Shown here one piece after another: positions 23,406 to 33,197 of a stretch of DNA of 64,000 nucleotides (positions are counted from its first letter, which is position 1; each line of letters begins with the position of its first letter). Origin of the DNA: Lytechinus pictus (Eukaryota; Echinodermata; Echinoidea; Temnopleuroida; Toxopneustidae); contig NC_087253.1 in the NCBI RefSeq assembly GCF_037042905.1, forward strand, positions 5,771,501 to 5,835,500. The letters run 5' to 3'. The position numbers and the translations under genes are program-made. The notes beneath the pieces are model-generated. The model did no database searches, was not told the origin of the DNA, and saw nothing but the letters and a program-made list of their open reading frames with translations.

Positions 23406-24815
23406 TCATTTTCTTTCCTCCTCTTCCTCTTTTTTTTCTTCTCGTCCTTCCCCCTCTTCCTCTCCCCTTTTCTTCTTTTCTTTCCCCTTTCTCTCTCTTT
23501 TTTCTTCTCTTCTTTCTTCCCTTTTCCTCTCTCTTCCCCCCTCTTCTTTCTCCTCTTCCTCTTTTTTCTCCCCCCTCCCCCTGCCTTTTCTTCTCTTCCT
23601 TCCCCCTCTTCCTCTTTTTTCTCTTTCTTTCCCCTCTTCTTCTCCTTTTTTCTTCTTTTCTTTCCCCTCTTTTTTTTCTTTTCTTTCCCCTCTCTTTTTG
23701 TTCTCTTCTTTCCTCCCCTTCCTCTCTCTCCTTTTCTTTCCCCTCTTCCTCTTTTTTCTCCCCTCCCTTTTATTCTCTTCCTTTCCCCTTTTCTTTTCTC
23801 CCCCTTCTCTTTTTTTTTCCTCTTCTTTCTTCCCTCTTCCTCTCTCTCCTTTTCCTTTTCCCCTCTTCCTCCCCCCTCTTCTTTCCCCCCTCCCCCTCCC
23901 TTTTTCTTCTCTTCCTTCCCCCTCTTCCTCTTTTTTCTCTTTCTTTCCCCTCTTCTTCTCCTTTTTTCTTCTTCTCTTTCCCCTCTTTTTTTTCTTTTCT
24001 TTCCCCTCTCTTTTTGTTCTCTTCTTTCCTCCCCTTCCTCTCTCTCCTTTTCTTTCCCCTCTTCCTCTTTTTTCTCCCCTCCCTTTTCTTCTCTTCCTTT
24101 CCCCTTTTCTTTTCTCCCCCTTCTCTCTTTTTTTCCTCTTCTTTCTTCCCTCTTCCTCTCTCTCCTTTTCCTTTTCCCCTCTGCCTCCCCCCTCTTCTTT
24201 CCCCCCTCCCCCTCCCTTTTTCTTCTCTTCCTTCCCCCTCTTCCTCTTTTTTCTCTTTCTTTCCCCTCTTCTTCTCCTTTTTTCTTTCCCCTCTTCTTTT
24301 TTCTTCTTTTCTTTCCCCTCTCTTTTTTCTTCTCTTCTTTCCTCCCTCCTTTTCTTTTCCCCTCTTCCTCTTTTTTTTCCCCCTCTCCCTCCCCTCCCTT
24401 TTCTTCTCTTCCTCTTTTTTCTCCTTTTCTTTCCTCTTTTTCCTCTCTCTCTCTTTTTTTCTCCTTTCCCTTCTCTTTCTTTCCCCTTTTCCTCTCCCTT
24501 TTCCTTCCCTTCCTCCCCCCTCTTCCCTTTTTCTTCTTTTCTTTCCCCTTTTCCTCTCTTTTTTTTCTCCTCTTCTTCCTTCCCCCTTTTCCTCTCTTTT
24601 CCCCTCTTCTTTTCCCCTTTTTCTCTCTTCTCTTCTTTCCTCCTTCCTCTTTTTTTCCCTCCTTTTTCTTTCCTCCTCTCCCCTCTCTCCTTTCCTCTTT
24701 TCTCTCCCCTTTTCCTCTCTCTTTTTTCTTCCCTTCTTCCCCCTCTTCCTTTTTTCTTTTTCTTCTTTTCTCTCCCCTCTTCCCTTCTTTTTCCTCTTTC
24801 TTTCCTCTTTTTTTT
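23406..24815 (+). repeat. 1.4-kb polypyrimidine tract with ~316-bp higher-order repeat
   Basis: Almost purely C and T on this strand. Larger blocks repeat: the phrase TCTCTTTTTGTTCTCTTC at 23691 and 24007 is 316 bp apart, with matching context. Open frames exceed 400 codons on both strands only because stop codons need purines and pyrimidines together. They encode Ser/Phe/Leu/Pro-only or Lys/Arg/Glu/Gly-only strings and are not genes. Confidence 0.9.
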
Positions 24816-24880
24816 TTGCCGAAGGGGGGGGGGGGGGGGGCAAGGCCCCCTCGGCCCCCCCCCCCATGGATCCGCGCCTG

Positions 24881-25385
24881 CTAGTACTACAAGTCAATCT
24901 TGGGCTTAAAACAGGGGTATCCGGAACGGGTCTTGGATCAACATTTGCTTTAAAAAAATCATATATTTCATGTAATAAAATACAGAAGAAATAGAGAGCG
25001 GATGACATCATCATTCCCCCATTTGCATAGAGACCTGTGCCCCGTTGCATAAAAGTTACTATTATGGTAACTATCATGGTAACCATGGTAACGATGCTCA
25101 ACAGTCAAACAAGATTCCATGACAGTTACCATTGCAACGGGGCTTAGGATTGTGCATATAACTGTTTTGTGAAATTAGGCGAATTAAAGTAAAAAGATCA
25201 TAATTTTCTTATTTTACGCCTGATTTTGATTATTATACTAAGTGCTAAGCTTGTTGTTTTTCCCCTCTTTTTATTCAAATCAACTTTTTCTTGGGGTTGA
25301 TCTGTCCTTAAAATAAACTTGACTTAAATTGCAAGAAACGAGCATGCATAGCCCATTCCCCAATTTCTCTCTCTTCTATATTCTA
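24881..25385. other. Spacer I start, continuing the duplicated unit
   Basis: Resumes exactly where the unit was interrupted at 16561, matching 36601-37110 and 50291-50790. It contains an old TTAA-type MITE (GATGACATCATCATT, CATATAACTGTTTTGTGAAATTAGG) that is itself interrupted by the GCCCCGTTGCATAAAAG MITE. Confidence 0.6.
25039..25143. mobile_element. GCCCCGTTGCATAAAAG MITE, copy a (105 bp)
   Basis: Ends GCCCCGTTGCA and TGCAACGGGGC, with a palindromic ATCATGGTAACCATGGTAAC centre. Other copies are at 36764-36868, 44583-44728, 50457-50561 and about 59844-59997. The 146-bp copy has a fuller right half (CTTTTTGTGCAACGGGGC), so the 105-bp copies share an internal deletion. Confidence 0.8.
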
Positions 25386-26062
25386 TACACAACAAAAAAA
25401 GTAAGTCCCCTAAATCAAATTGCTGTAACTTTTGAACGGAATTATTTTGAGATATGATATTTCGTAGGTGGTTTTCTACATTCATTATGCAACTCCTAGG
25501 GAAAAATGAGATTGATCGGATGAGTCATGCATGAGTAATTAAAGATTGAATTAAAAATGACCATTTTTGAAAGTCACAAGAGTCGTTTTTCAGATTTTGC
25601 AAATACAAAGTTGGGCAAAAGTTATTGTTAGGTGAATTTTATGGTGTTAATGCCGTTTTACTATCCATCATTTAGCCACTCCACACACAATTTTGATATC
25701 GTATGTTCATGGTTGAGTGAGCACAATACTGCAGGGGCCGCAGAAGCGGGGTGGGGGGGGGGGGTGGCTGGGCCCCCTGTTACACCCACAAATGTAATAA
25801 TCGCCCACAAATGTAATAACGCCCACAAATGTAATAACACTTTACCCACAAATGTAATAACGCCCACAAATGTAATAACACTTTACCCACAAATGTAATA
25901 ATTTCACCCACAAATGTAATAATGCACTTTACCCACAAATGTAATAATTTTTGATCGCCCACAAATGTAATAATGACTTTACCCACAAATGTAATAAATT
26001 TGAAGGGATTTTTGGCGAATCTGTTCTAAACTAAAATCCTATAGTAATGCGTTCATATAGCA

Positions 26063-27380
26063 CAAAAGTGCAAAGTCTTTTTTCCAGACCCGGTTAATAA
26101 AACATTATAGTACAATTCCAAAGTCTTTTTCCAGACCCGGTTGTTTCAAAATTATAATATACGTCCAAAGTCTTTTTTCCAGACCCGGCTAATTCAAAAA
26201 TTATAATGCAAGTCCAAAGTCTTTTTTCCAGACCCGGTTGTTTCAAAAATTATAATATATGTCCAAAGTCTTTTTTTTCAGACCCGGTCGTTTCAAACAT
26301 TATAATAGAAGTCCAAAGTCTTTATTCCAGACCCGGTTGTTTCAAAAATTATAATATACGTCCAAAGTCTTTTTTCCAGACCCGGTTAATTACAAAATTA
26401 TAATATACGTCCAAATTTTTTTTTCCAGACCCGGTTAATTAAAAAATTATAATATACGTCCAAAGTCTTTTTTCCAGACCCGGTTGTTTCAAATATTATA
26501 ATGCGAGTCCAAAGTCTTTTTTTTCAGACCCGGTCGTTTCAAACAATAAAATATAAGTCCAAAGTCTTTTTTCCAGACCCGGTTGTTTCAAAAATTATAA
26601 TATACGTCCAAAGTCTTTTTTCCAGACCCGGTTGTTTCAAAAATTATAATATACGTCCAAAGTCTTTTTTCAGACCCGGTTAATTAAAAAATTATAATGC
26701 AATTCCAAAGTCTTTTTTCCAGACCCGGTTGTTTAAAAAATTATAATATACGTCCAAAGTCTTTTTTCCAGACCCGGTTGTTTAAAAAATTATAATATAC
26801 GTCCAAAGTCTTTTTTCAGACCCGGTTAATTAAAAAATTATAATGCAATTCCAAAGTCTTTTTTCCAGACCCGGTTGTTTAAAAAATTATAATATACGTC
26901 CAAAGTCTTTTTTCCAGACCCGGTTGTTTAAAAAATTATAATATACGTCCAAAGTCTTTTTTCAGACCCGGTTAATTAAAAAATTATAATGCAATTCCAA
27001 AGTCTTTTTTCCAGACCCGGTTGTTTAAAAAATTATAATATACGTCCAAAGTCTTTTTTCCAGACCCGGTTGTTTCAAAAATTATAATATACGTCCAAAG
27101 TCTTTTTTCAGACCCGGTTGTTAAAAAAATTATAATGCAAGTCCAAAGTCTTTTTTCCAGACCCGGTTGTTTCAAAAATTATAATATACGTCCAAAGTCT
27201 TTTTTCAGACCCGGTTAATTCAAAAATTATAATGCAAGTCCAAAGTCTTTTTTCCAGACCCGGTTGTTTAAAAAGTTATAATATACGTCCAAAGTCTTTT
27301 TTCCAGACCCGGTTGTTTCAAAAATTATAAAATACGTCCAAAGTCTTTTTTCCAGACCTGGTAGTTTCAAAATTATTATA
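26063..27380 (+). repeat. Inner array of the foldback element: ~27 units of ~47 bp
   Basis: The unit core is GTCCAAAGTCTTTTTTCCAG + ACCCGGTT, followed by GTTT or AATT and an AAAAATTATAATAYACG-type stretch. Three-unit blocks repeat with a 146-bp period (matching points at 26701, 26847, 26993). The opposite side (28795-29231) has only about nine inverted units, so the left array has expanded. Confidence 0.9.
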
Positions 27381-27384
27381 AGTC

Positions 27385-28795
27385 CAAACTAAGATACGAT
27401 AATGATATTCTAGTGGAATAAAATGAGAATCGAGCTTAGTCTTTTCTCCAGACCCAGTTAATTAAAACTGGTAGATAAGTAACAAAGTCCCCAACTTTCT
27501 TGTAAATATTAAATAACATGGAAATATAGCATAGTCTTTTCTCCAGACCAGTTAATTAGAACTGGTGGAAAAGTAACAAAGACCCCAACTCTCTTGTGAA
27601 TATTAAATAACATGGAAATATAGCGTAGTCTTTCATCCACACCCAAATCTTTCAAATAACAAATGAATAATAATAATAATAAATTAGTAATAATAAAAAA
27701 AGCAAACAAGGACCCACGATCCTATTTATGTTGAAATAACATGGAAATATAGCGTAGTCTTTCCTCCAGACCCAGATCTTTCAAATAAGAAATGATGAAT
27801 GATAATAATAAATTAGTATTAATAAAGAAAAGCAAACAAAGACCCACGATCCTCTTTATGATGAAAAACATGGAAATATAGCGTAGTCTTTCCTCCAGAC
27901 CCAGTTATAAAAGTCATTTAAAACACAACAACAACAAAACAAAGACCCTGCAATCTTATCAACATTGAATAACATGGAAATATGATGTAGTCTTTCCTCC
28001 AGACCCAATTATTTCAAAATAACCAAAATCATTGAAAAAGAATAACAGAATCTAAGGCCCAGCTATCCTTCAAACTAAGAACCTTCAATAAATAAAAGTT
28101 TAGAGAGTTTTCTTTATTCCAGACCTTGTCATTTTAAAAATAAGATAAATGAAATCCTCATAACTAAGACTCAATCATATTCTTGTGCCTGTTCAACATG
28201 AATAAGATGATTGGGGGAGTATTTCATCAACATTTATGTCCGACAAGTTGTCAGATCTGACAACTGTTCTTGATATTGATTGGCTAAGAAGCAGTGCTAC
28301 CAGTGTCGGATAAAACGTCAGACAACTCCTTTCATGAAATGCTCCCCGGGCTCTAAGTTTTGATGTTGTTTTTTTTTATATTAAATTTCTTTGCCTGGAA
28401 GACAAAATGAATGTTTAATTACATCATTTATTACAGGATGTTAGGCTGGAAGAGGGTTAAATTTTTTTGTTCTGTTTTTTTTTTAATAAACTGGTCTGGT
28501 CAAATTATAAGTATGCGTTATCACAAGGGTTTTATAGTTTGGAAGATGCTGGGGTCTAAGTTTTAAGATTAACGTTTCGCTTAATTTGTATTTTAAAGAG
28601 AACTGGGTGAGGGGTAAAGACAACACTCTAAGCCCAAGCATTTTAAGTGGGTTTAATTTTGAAGATTGGTCTTAGTGTGATTTTTTTTCAATATTTGTTT
28701 ATCTTTTAAATAACCTGGTCTAGACGAAAGACTAAGCATAATACTCGTGTTATTCCACAAGAATGAGAATATGACAAAGTCTTTTGTTTTTAAGA
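27385..28795. repeat. Central domain of the foldback element, degenerate ~95-120-bp repeats
   Basis: Units with TAGTCTTTCCTCCAGACCCA and CATGGAAATATAGCGTAGTC recur about seven times with decay. They look like old relatives of the 47-bp unit. A 134-bp MITE sits inside at 28214-28347. Confidence 0.65.
28214..28347. mobile_element. MITE with GGGGAGTATTTCAT ends
   Basis: Ends GGGGAGTATTTCATC and TTTCATGAAATGCTCCCC, with internal GTCCGACAAGTTGTCAGATCTG. It is the same family as 18309-18467 in inverted orientation, nested in the foldback element. Confidence 0.75.
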
Positions 28796-31240
28796 TTGTT
28801 TAAATTATTTTTAAACAACCGGGTCTGGAAAAAAGACTTTGGACTTATATTATAATTTTTGAAACAACCGGGTCTGAAAAAAAGACTTTGGACTTATATG
28901 ATAATTTTTAAACAACCGGGTCTGGAAAAAAGACTTTGGATTTATATTACAATTTTTGAAACAACCTGGTTTGGAAATAAGACTTTGGACGTATATTATA
29001 ATTATTGAAACAACCGGGTCTGGAAAAAAGACTTTGGACTTATATTCTAATTTTTGAAACAACCGGGTCTGAAAAAAAGACTTTGGACTTGCATTATAAT
29101 TTTTGAATTAACCGGGTCTGAAAAAAGACTTTGGACCTATATTATAATTTTGAAACAACCGGGTCTGGAAAAAGACTTTGGACTTGTACTATAATGTTTA
29201 ATTAACCGGGTTTGGAAAAAAAGACTTTGCACTTTTGTGTTATATGAACGCATTACTATAGGATTTTAGTTTAGAACGGACTCCCAAAAATCCCTTCAAA
29301 TTTATTACATTTGTGGGTAAAGTCATTATTACATTTGTGGGCGATCAAAAATTATTACATTTGTGGGTAAAGTGCATTATTACATTTGTGGGTGAAATTA
29401 TTACATTTGTGGGTAAAGTGTTATTACATTTGTGGGCGTTATTACATTTGTGGGTAAAGTGTTATTACATTTGTGGGCGTTATTACATTTGTGGGCGTTA
29501 TTACATTTGTGGGTGCAACACCCCCCCATTTTTTTTCCAAAAGAATGTACAAAAATGTAAAAATGACCATACGATTGTGGTTTTTTGCATGGTCAGCCCC
29601 CCCCCCGACTTTTGGCTAAGTCCCTCCCCCACACTTTGAAAACCGTTCCGCGGCCCCTGTATTGTGATGTATCATCCTAGGGGGTTTTGATAGTATCCTC
29701 TACAACTTGTTAGGTCATATCAAAATTTGAAAATGTTGGTGGCTCCCCCGATTATAGGCCCCTCCCCCATTTTTAAATTCTGGATCCACCCCTGATTTGT
29801 CCATAAATTAAACTCACCATGGGAAATTGTTAGGAAAAAATACATGCAGTATAAAGAGAATTCATTCCTAAGTTTTCGAATGTGCTCGCTCAACCATGAA
29901 AATGTTAGAAGTTCGGAAAGTGTGTGGTGATAGAAATGATGGATGATAAAAACAACAGCAATTAAAGTCACATTTGAAACCGAATTCGCCCCCAATATTC
30001 ACCTTATTACCCTTTAAAATGAGTCTGTGACATTGAAAATACCCATTTTCCCACTTTGATGCGTGCTCACTCATCCATGAATAAACAAATCGATTTAATT
30101 TTTGCACAGAATTCTGCCCATAGGTTGATAAACATTACTGCCAAATGACATTGCTAAAGACAGCCTTGAAAGAAAGTTCCACCACATTGAGTAAGGGGTT
30201 ACTTATTCTTAAATGTATGCACCCATAATGTACACAAGTCTATGAGAGATGAAGTCAAAACTTTAGCAAATATGAAATAAGGGTTTGTTTCATGGACGGT
30301 TTTTGTTACTTCTGCCAACAGTTATTTCATGAAACTTCGCACATGGCTTCAGAGTAACACAATCGAAAAGGCACGCACACCAAAATAAAAATTCGATACG
30401 GTACAGAGTGGGGCCAAGGCCTTGAACTTTCTTCTCATTTGCATAATTTTCGAATATTGTGTGCTCACTGATGCATTAAACATCGGGATTTTTAATAAAA
30501 ATCAAATCAAATGAACCATGCAAGGAGGTTTGTGACAGATATCCATAGTTACAAATTGCATTTTTTCCAATAACGTAAAAAAGAGCTAATCACATTCCAC
30601 ATGTTCATTCAAGCGTGAATGTTTAATTAAACGCCTTTGAATCATTGAAGCATGTTAATTGGTCATGAACATAACGAAAAAGTTGATAAAAGATCAGTTT
30701 CAGTTCCCAAAATGAAACAATACTTTACTATGATATTTGAAAATCGTATTTTTCGTTTTCAATAAATGTTCATTGAACTGTGAAATGATGAATATTGTTG
30801 AAGATACTCTTCCCAAAAATAACTGTCACCATATTCTATCATTTTTATTGATAAAAAAGTGTAAAAAATCCAATTACAGCAAATTTGTACTTGTGTTTAT
30901 TCAACCGTGAAATTTAGCCAAAAAAGTTGTATCGTCTTTTAGAAAGTACCTTTTACAAGCCTTCTGACTATTTTTCATGATGATTATGTGGAATCAGTTC
31001 CATTAAAATGAAATCAAAGTCATGATATTTGGCTTGTGACTTTTGAAAAGTGACATTTTTGCATTTTGACGATGCTCACTGAAGCATGACGTAAAATATG
31101 TCCATAACATTTACTCAGATGGTAGCTTATAAAATAACCTACACGCTCATGTAAAAATATATCAAAAACTCGCATTGGTTCGGAAATTATTGATGTTTGT
31201 TCAAGGGGGGACTTACTTTTTTTGTTGTGTATATATTCTA

Positions 31241-31590
31241 TCATTGAATGTGCTCCCCTCTTTCTCTCCCCCCCTCTCCTTCCAACCCCTCTCTCTCTTT
31301 CTCTCCTTAACCCCTTTCTCTATTCCCCTTCTTTGTTTTTACCTTTTCTCCTTTCAAAACACGCCTCTTCTCCTTTCTTGTTTGTCTTCTCTCCCTCCCT
31401 CCATCTCTCTCCACCAACCCCCTCTCTCTTTCCTTATTCCTCTTCTATCTCCGATCATCCCGTCCTTTCATTCTCTCCATTCCCCCTTCTTTATTACCTT
31501 TTCTTCTATCATACCATTTCTCCTCTCATTTTATGTCCCCCACCCACCCCTTTCTCTCTTTCTCCCTCTCCTCTCTTTTAATACAAGTTT
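31241..31590. repeat. CT-rich spacer tract I
   Basis: Pyrimidine-rich sequence beginning GAATGTGCTCCCCTC. Counterparts are 39229-39578, 44948-45290 and, split by an insertion, 50787-50860 plus 56914-57190. Open frames across it are compositional artefacts. Confidence 0.8.
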
Positions 31591-32027
31591 TAAAGGTGCA
31601 AACCTGGCTGAAATAACTAAAGCTCTTTCTTTAAAAACGGCAGTTTATCTAATCTCAGAGTTTGGGTAATATTTTGTGAGAACATTTTTAGACTGCCATC
31701 ATGAATATGCAATAAATGGGTTATGATTTTATGCCTAAACGTATCTTTTCCTAAAATCATTTCAACAAATCATAATGTTTTCATATTTTCAGTCAAGGTC
31801 ATGTCTCCTAAGCATTAAAGTTGGAAATGATGAAAAAATGGAAAGATGATGAAAATCCACAATATTGTTCGAAATAGACATGAAATGAAATACTCCGAAA
31901 ATTTGCTTTGCCCAATCGATCGTGGGCCCGGCAGCCGCTGTGCAGCACCAGATCGACGAGGCTCTTTCCCTTTAATTGTTGAACGCCAAACAGGGTAGCA
32001 GCAACTCCCATCTTTTAACGTCTTTTG

Positions 32028-32103
32028 GTCTGACGCGGTCGGGGTTTGAACCCCTGACCTCCCGGTTGTGAGACGAACGCTCTACCAACTGAGCCAACAC
32101 ACC
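32028..32103 (-). mobile_element. tRNA-Val-like SINE head, copy in spacer I
   Basis: On the minus strand, TGGCTCAGTTGG is a perfect A box and GGTTCAAACCC a B box. The anticodon loop reads CTCACAA (CAC, Val-like), but neither the acceptor stem nor the anticodon stem pairs properly. It is therefore a SINE head and not a functional tRNA gene. The conserved body continues to lower coordinates (about 31800-32027) with GATGGGAGTTGCTGC. Confidence 0.75.
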
Positions 32104-33191
32104 GGTTATAGTTTAAATTATAGTTATAGCAGTGATTATAGTAAATCGGTGGAAAGATCAATTAGTTGTCTTTGCGGATGAACGTAATGTCATAATACAA
32201 AATTATATAAATAAGGATTATGGCATCATCAGTTCGCTCATTTTATTTTATTTAATTTCATTTATTTTCCACTTCCATCAATCATTTGCAATAAGTTTTG
32301 TTACATACATCTTGATATTTATAATCAATAAAACCAGAAAACTTTATGTGTATAATAATCAAGATAACCATATATCAGGTCGGAAATTGAGGAAGCTACT
32401 AAAAAGCGAAGCTAATAGATTGCAGCCTCCTACTACATGAGCAAAACACAACATGGTAGAAATTTGAGCATGAATCTAGTTGAATATATTATAATACCTG
32501 ACAAAAATACTTGTATAAGAAATGATTCGTACACTTTGTCTTGAAATATCTTAAAAGAAAATATTTATTGCCAATTAATACCCATTTTATTTTTGTATAT
32601 TTGTAAACCCCGACTGGTGAGGAGAGCTTCATAATAGAAACTAGTTTTTCTTTTTGATAGTCATCCACAGGCACTAGTGGGTGGTAATATCTTCCTCTTG
32701 TACATATTATTGTTGCCTTTTGCCTGGAAACAAAATAAAATAACATAAATAAATAAATACGAAGTATTAGAAGTGAGCTTCTTAAGTTAATATCTGATAA
32801 ATTTGCTAATAAATTATTATATGATAATTCATACGTGCACTTGAACTATTTTAACAATAAATATTATTACAATATTTATTAGCTCAGTTAAATTTGTTAA
32901 GGATTAGTAGAGAATAATTAATTAATAAAAACGACGAATTAACGATATATATATTTCATTTTCATTAAAAGAAAGTGCGACGAAGTGGTAGACTTACCAG
33001 GCACTCTTCTTGATAATTAACAGTTTACATTCAAATTTTGATATTTCGGAGAAATACAACCGATTATTGTGCAGATAAAATTAGTCCTACACTATCTGTG
33101 GAAGGGGGGGGGGGTCCATTATTCGCAATAATGTAGATCATTAACATGCTTAAGTTCAGTTGAGTTTGGATTATATAAAAACGAGGTACAT
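32104..33191. other. Spacer I, gene-proximal part
   Basis: Nearly identical to 40094-41184 and 45814-46906. It contains an AT-rich dispersed-repeat block with CTAAAAAGCGAAGC and GCAGCCTCCTACTAC near 32397-32440. A G run lies near 33104-33114 (GGGGGGGGGGTCCATTATTCGC). No gene. Confidence 0.55.
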
Positions 33192-33197
33192 TTTATT
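33192..33197 (-). terminator. AATAAA poly(A) signal overlapping the gene 2 stop codon
   Basis: On the minus strand the last codons read CTA GAA TAA, then AT. AATAAA spans the last two bases of the Glu codon, the stop codon and one further base. A T-rich stretch (CGTTTTTATATAA) follows about 12 bases downstream. The 3' UTR would be very short. Equivalents are 41185-41190, 46907-46912 and 61897-61902. Confidence 0.6.

Larger units (their letters stand above)
16562..24880. mobile_element. 8.3-kb hAT-like composite insertion
   Basis: The left end reads CAGGCGCGGATCCAGG and the right end is the inverted CCATGGATCCGCGCCTG. The 8-bp sequence CTAGTACT occurs immediately outside both ends (16554-16561, 24881-24888). 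Paralogous units have the uninterrupted CTCTAGTACTACAAG (36601-36615 and 50291-50305 region), so this 8319-bp block is an insertion with an 8-bp duplication as in hAT elements. No transposase frame is present. A second CAGGCGCGGATCCAGG end at 16915 and a related CAGGGGCGGATCC end near 20390 show that it has grown by nested or tandem insertion. Confidence 0.8.
25778..29520. mobile_element. 3.74-kb TU-like foldback transposon
   Basis: Ends TGTTACACCC and, inverted, TGTTGCACCC. Each end carries ten copies of a 15-16-bp core, CCCACAAATGTAATAA, followed by a unique block and then tandem ~47-bp units, all inverted between the two sides (left 25778 to 27380, right 28795 to 29520). The paralogous site at 37500-37510 is empty: GGGCCCCCCATTTT. 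Flanking C runs are 5 + 7 against 6 in the empty site, so a target duplication of about 6 bp is possible but not provable in a homopolymer. Modular inverted ends of short tandem repeats are, from memory, the defining feature of sea-urchin TU elements. There is no coding frame. Confidence 0.8.
25386..31231. mobile_element. 2.1-kb Mutator-like element, interrupted copy (spacer I)
   Basis: Ends TACACAACAAAAAAAG and the inverted form. Both sides are flanked by the 9-bp direct repeat TATATTCTA (25377-25385, 31232-31240). Removing the nested 3743-bp element leaves 2103 bp, matching the clean copy at 37111-39219 (2109 bp). There is no transposase frame. Nine-bp duplications fit Mutator-like (MULE) elements but the family call is inference. 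Inside are repeated TGYTCAYTSA..TGAA motifs and a small G/C-rich inverted element with CAGGGGCCGC ends. Confidence 0.7.

Noticed and set aside
23348-24994. Open frames of 400-548 codons on the plus strand and 443 codons on the minus strand
   Set aside because: They arise from the polypyrimidine tract, which cannot form stop codons. The products use only four or five amino acids and all three plus frames are open at once.
25778-27380. CRISPR-like look of regularly repeated units
   Set aside because: Units are contiguous satellite-like repeats without unique spacers, are inverted at the other end of a transposon, and lie in an animal genome.
29313-29639. 108-codon frame with repeated ITFVG/LLHLW peptides (also 25780-25986 on the minus strand)
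   Set aside because: A direct translation of the 16-bp terminal repeats of the foldback element; no start context or coding signature.
29720-30107. Frames of 79-91 codons duplicated at 37704-38091
   Set aside because: Their conservation is that of the duplicated 2.1-kb transposon; no domain, and the two frames overlap each other.
31175-31669. 164-codon frame and its duplicates near 39163 and 56785
   Set aside because: Low-complexity Ser/Leu/Pro translation of the CT-rich spacer tract.
32028-32103. Functional tRNA-Val(CAC) gene
   Set aside because: A and B boxes are good but acceptor and anticodon stems do not pair, and it is fused to a SINE body present in four copies.
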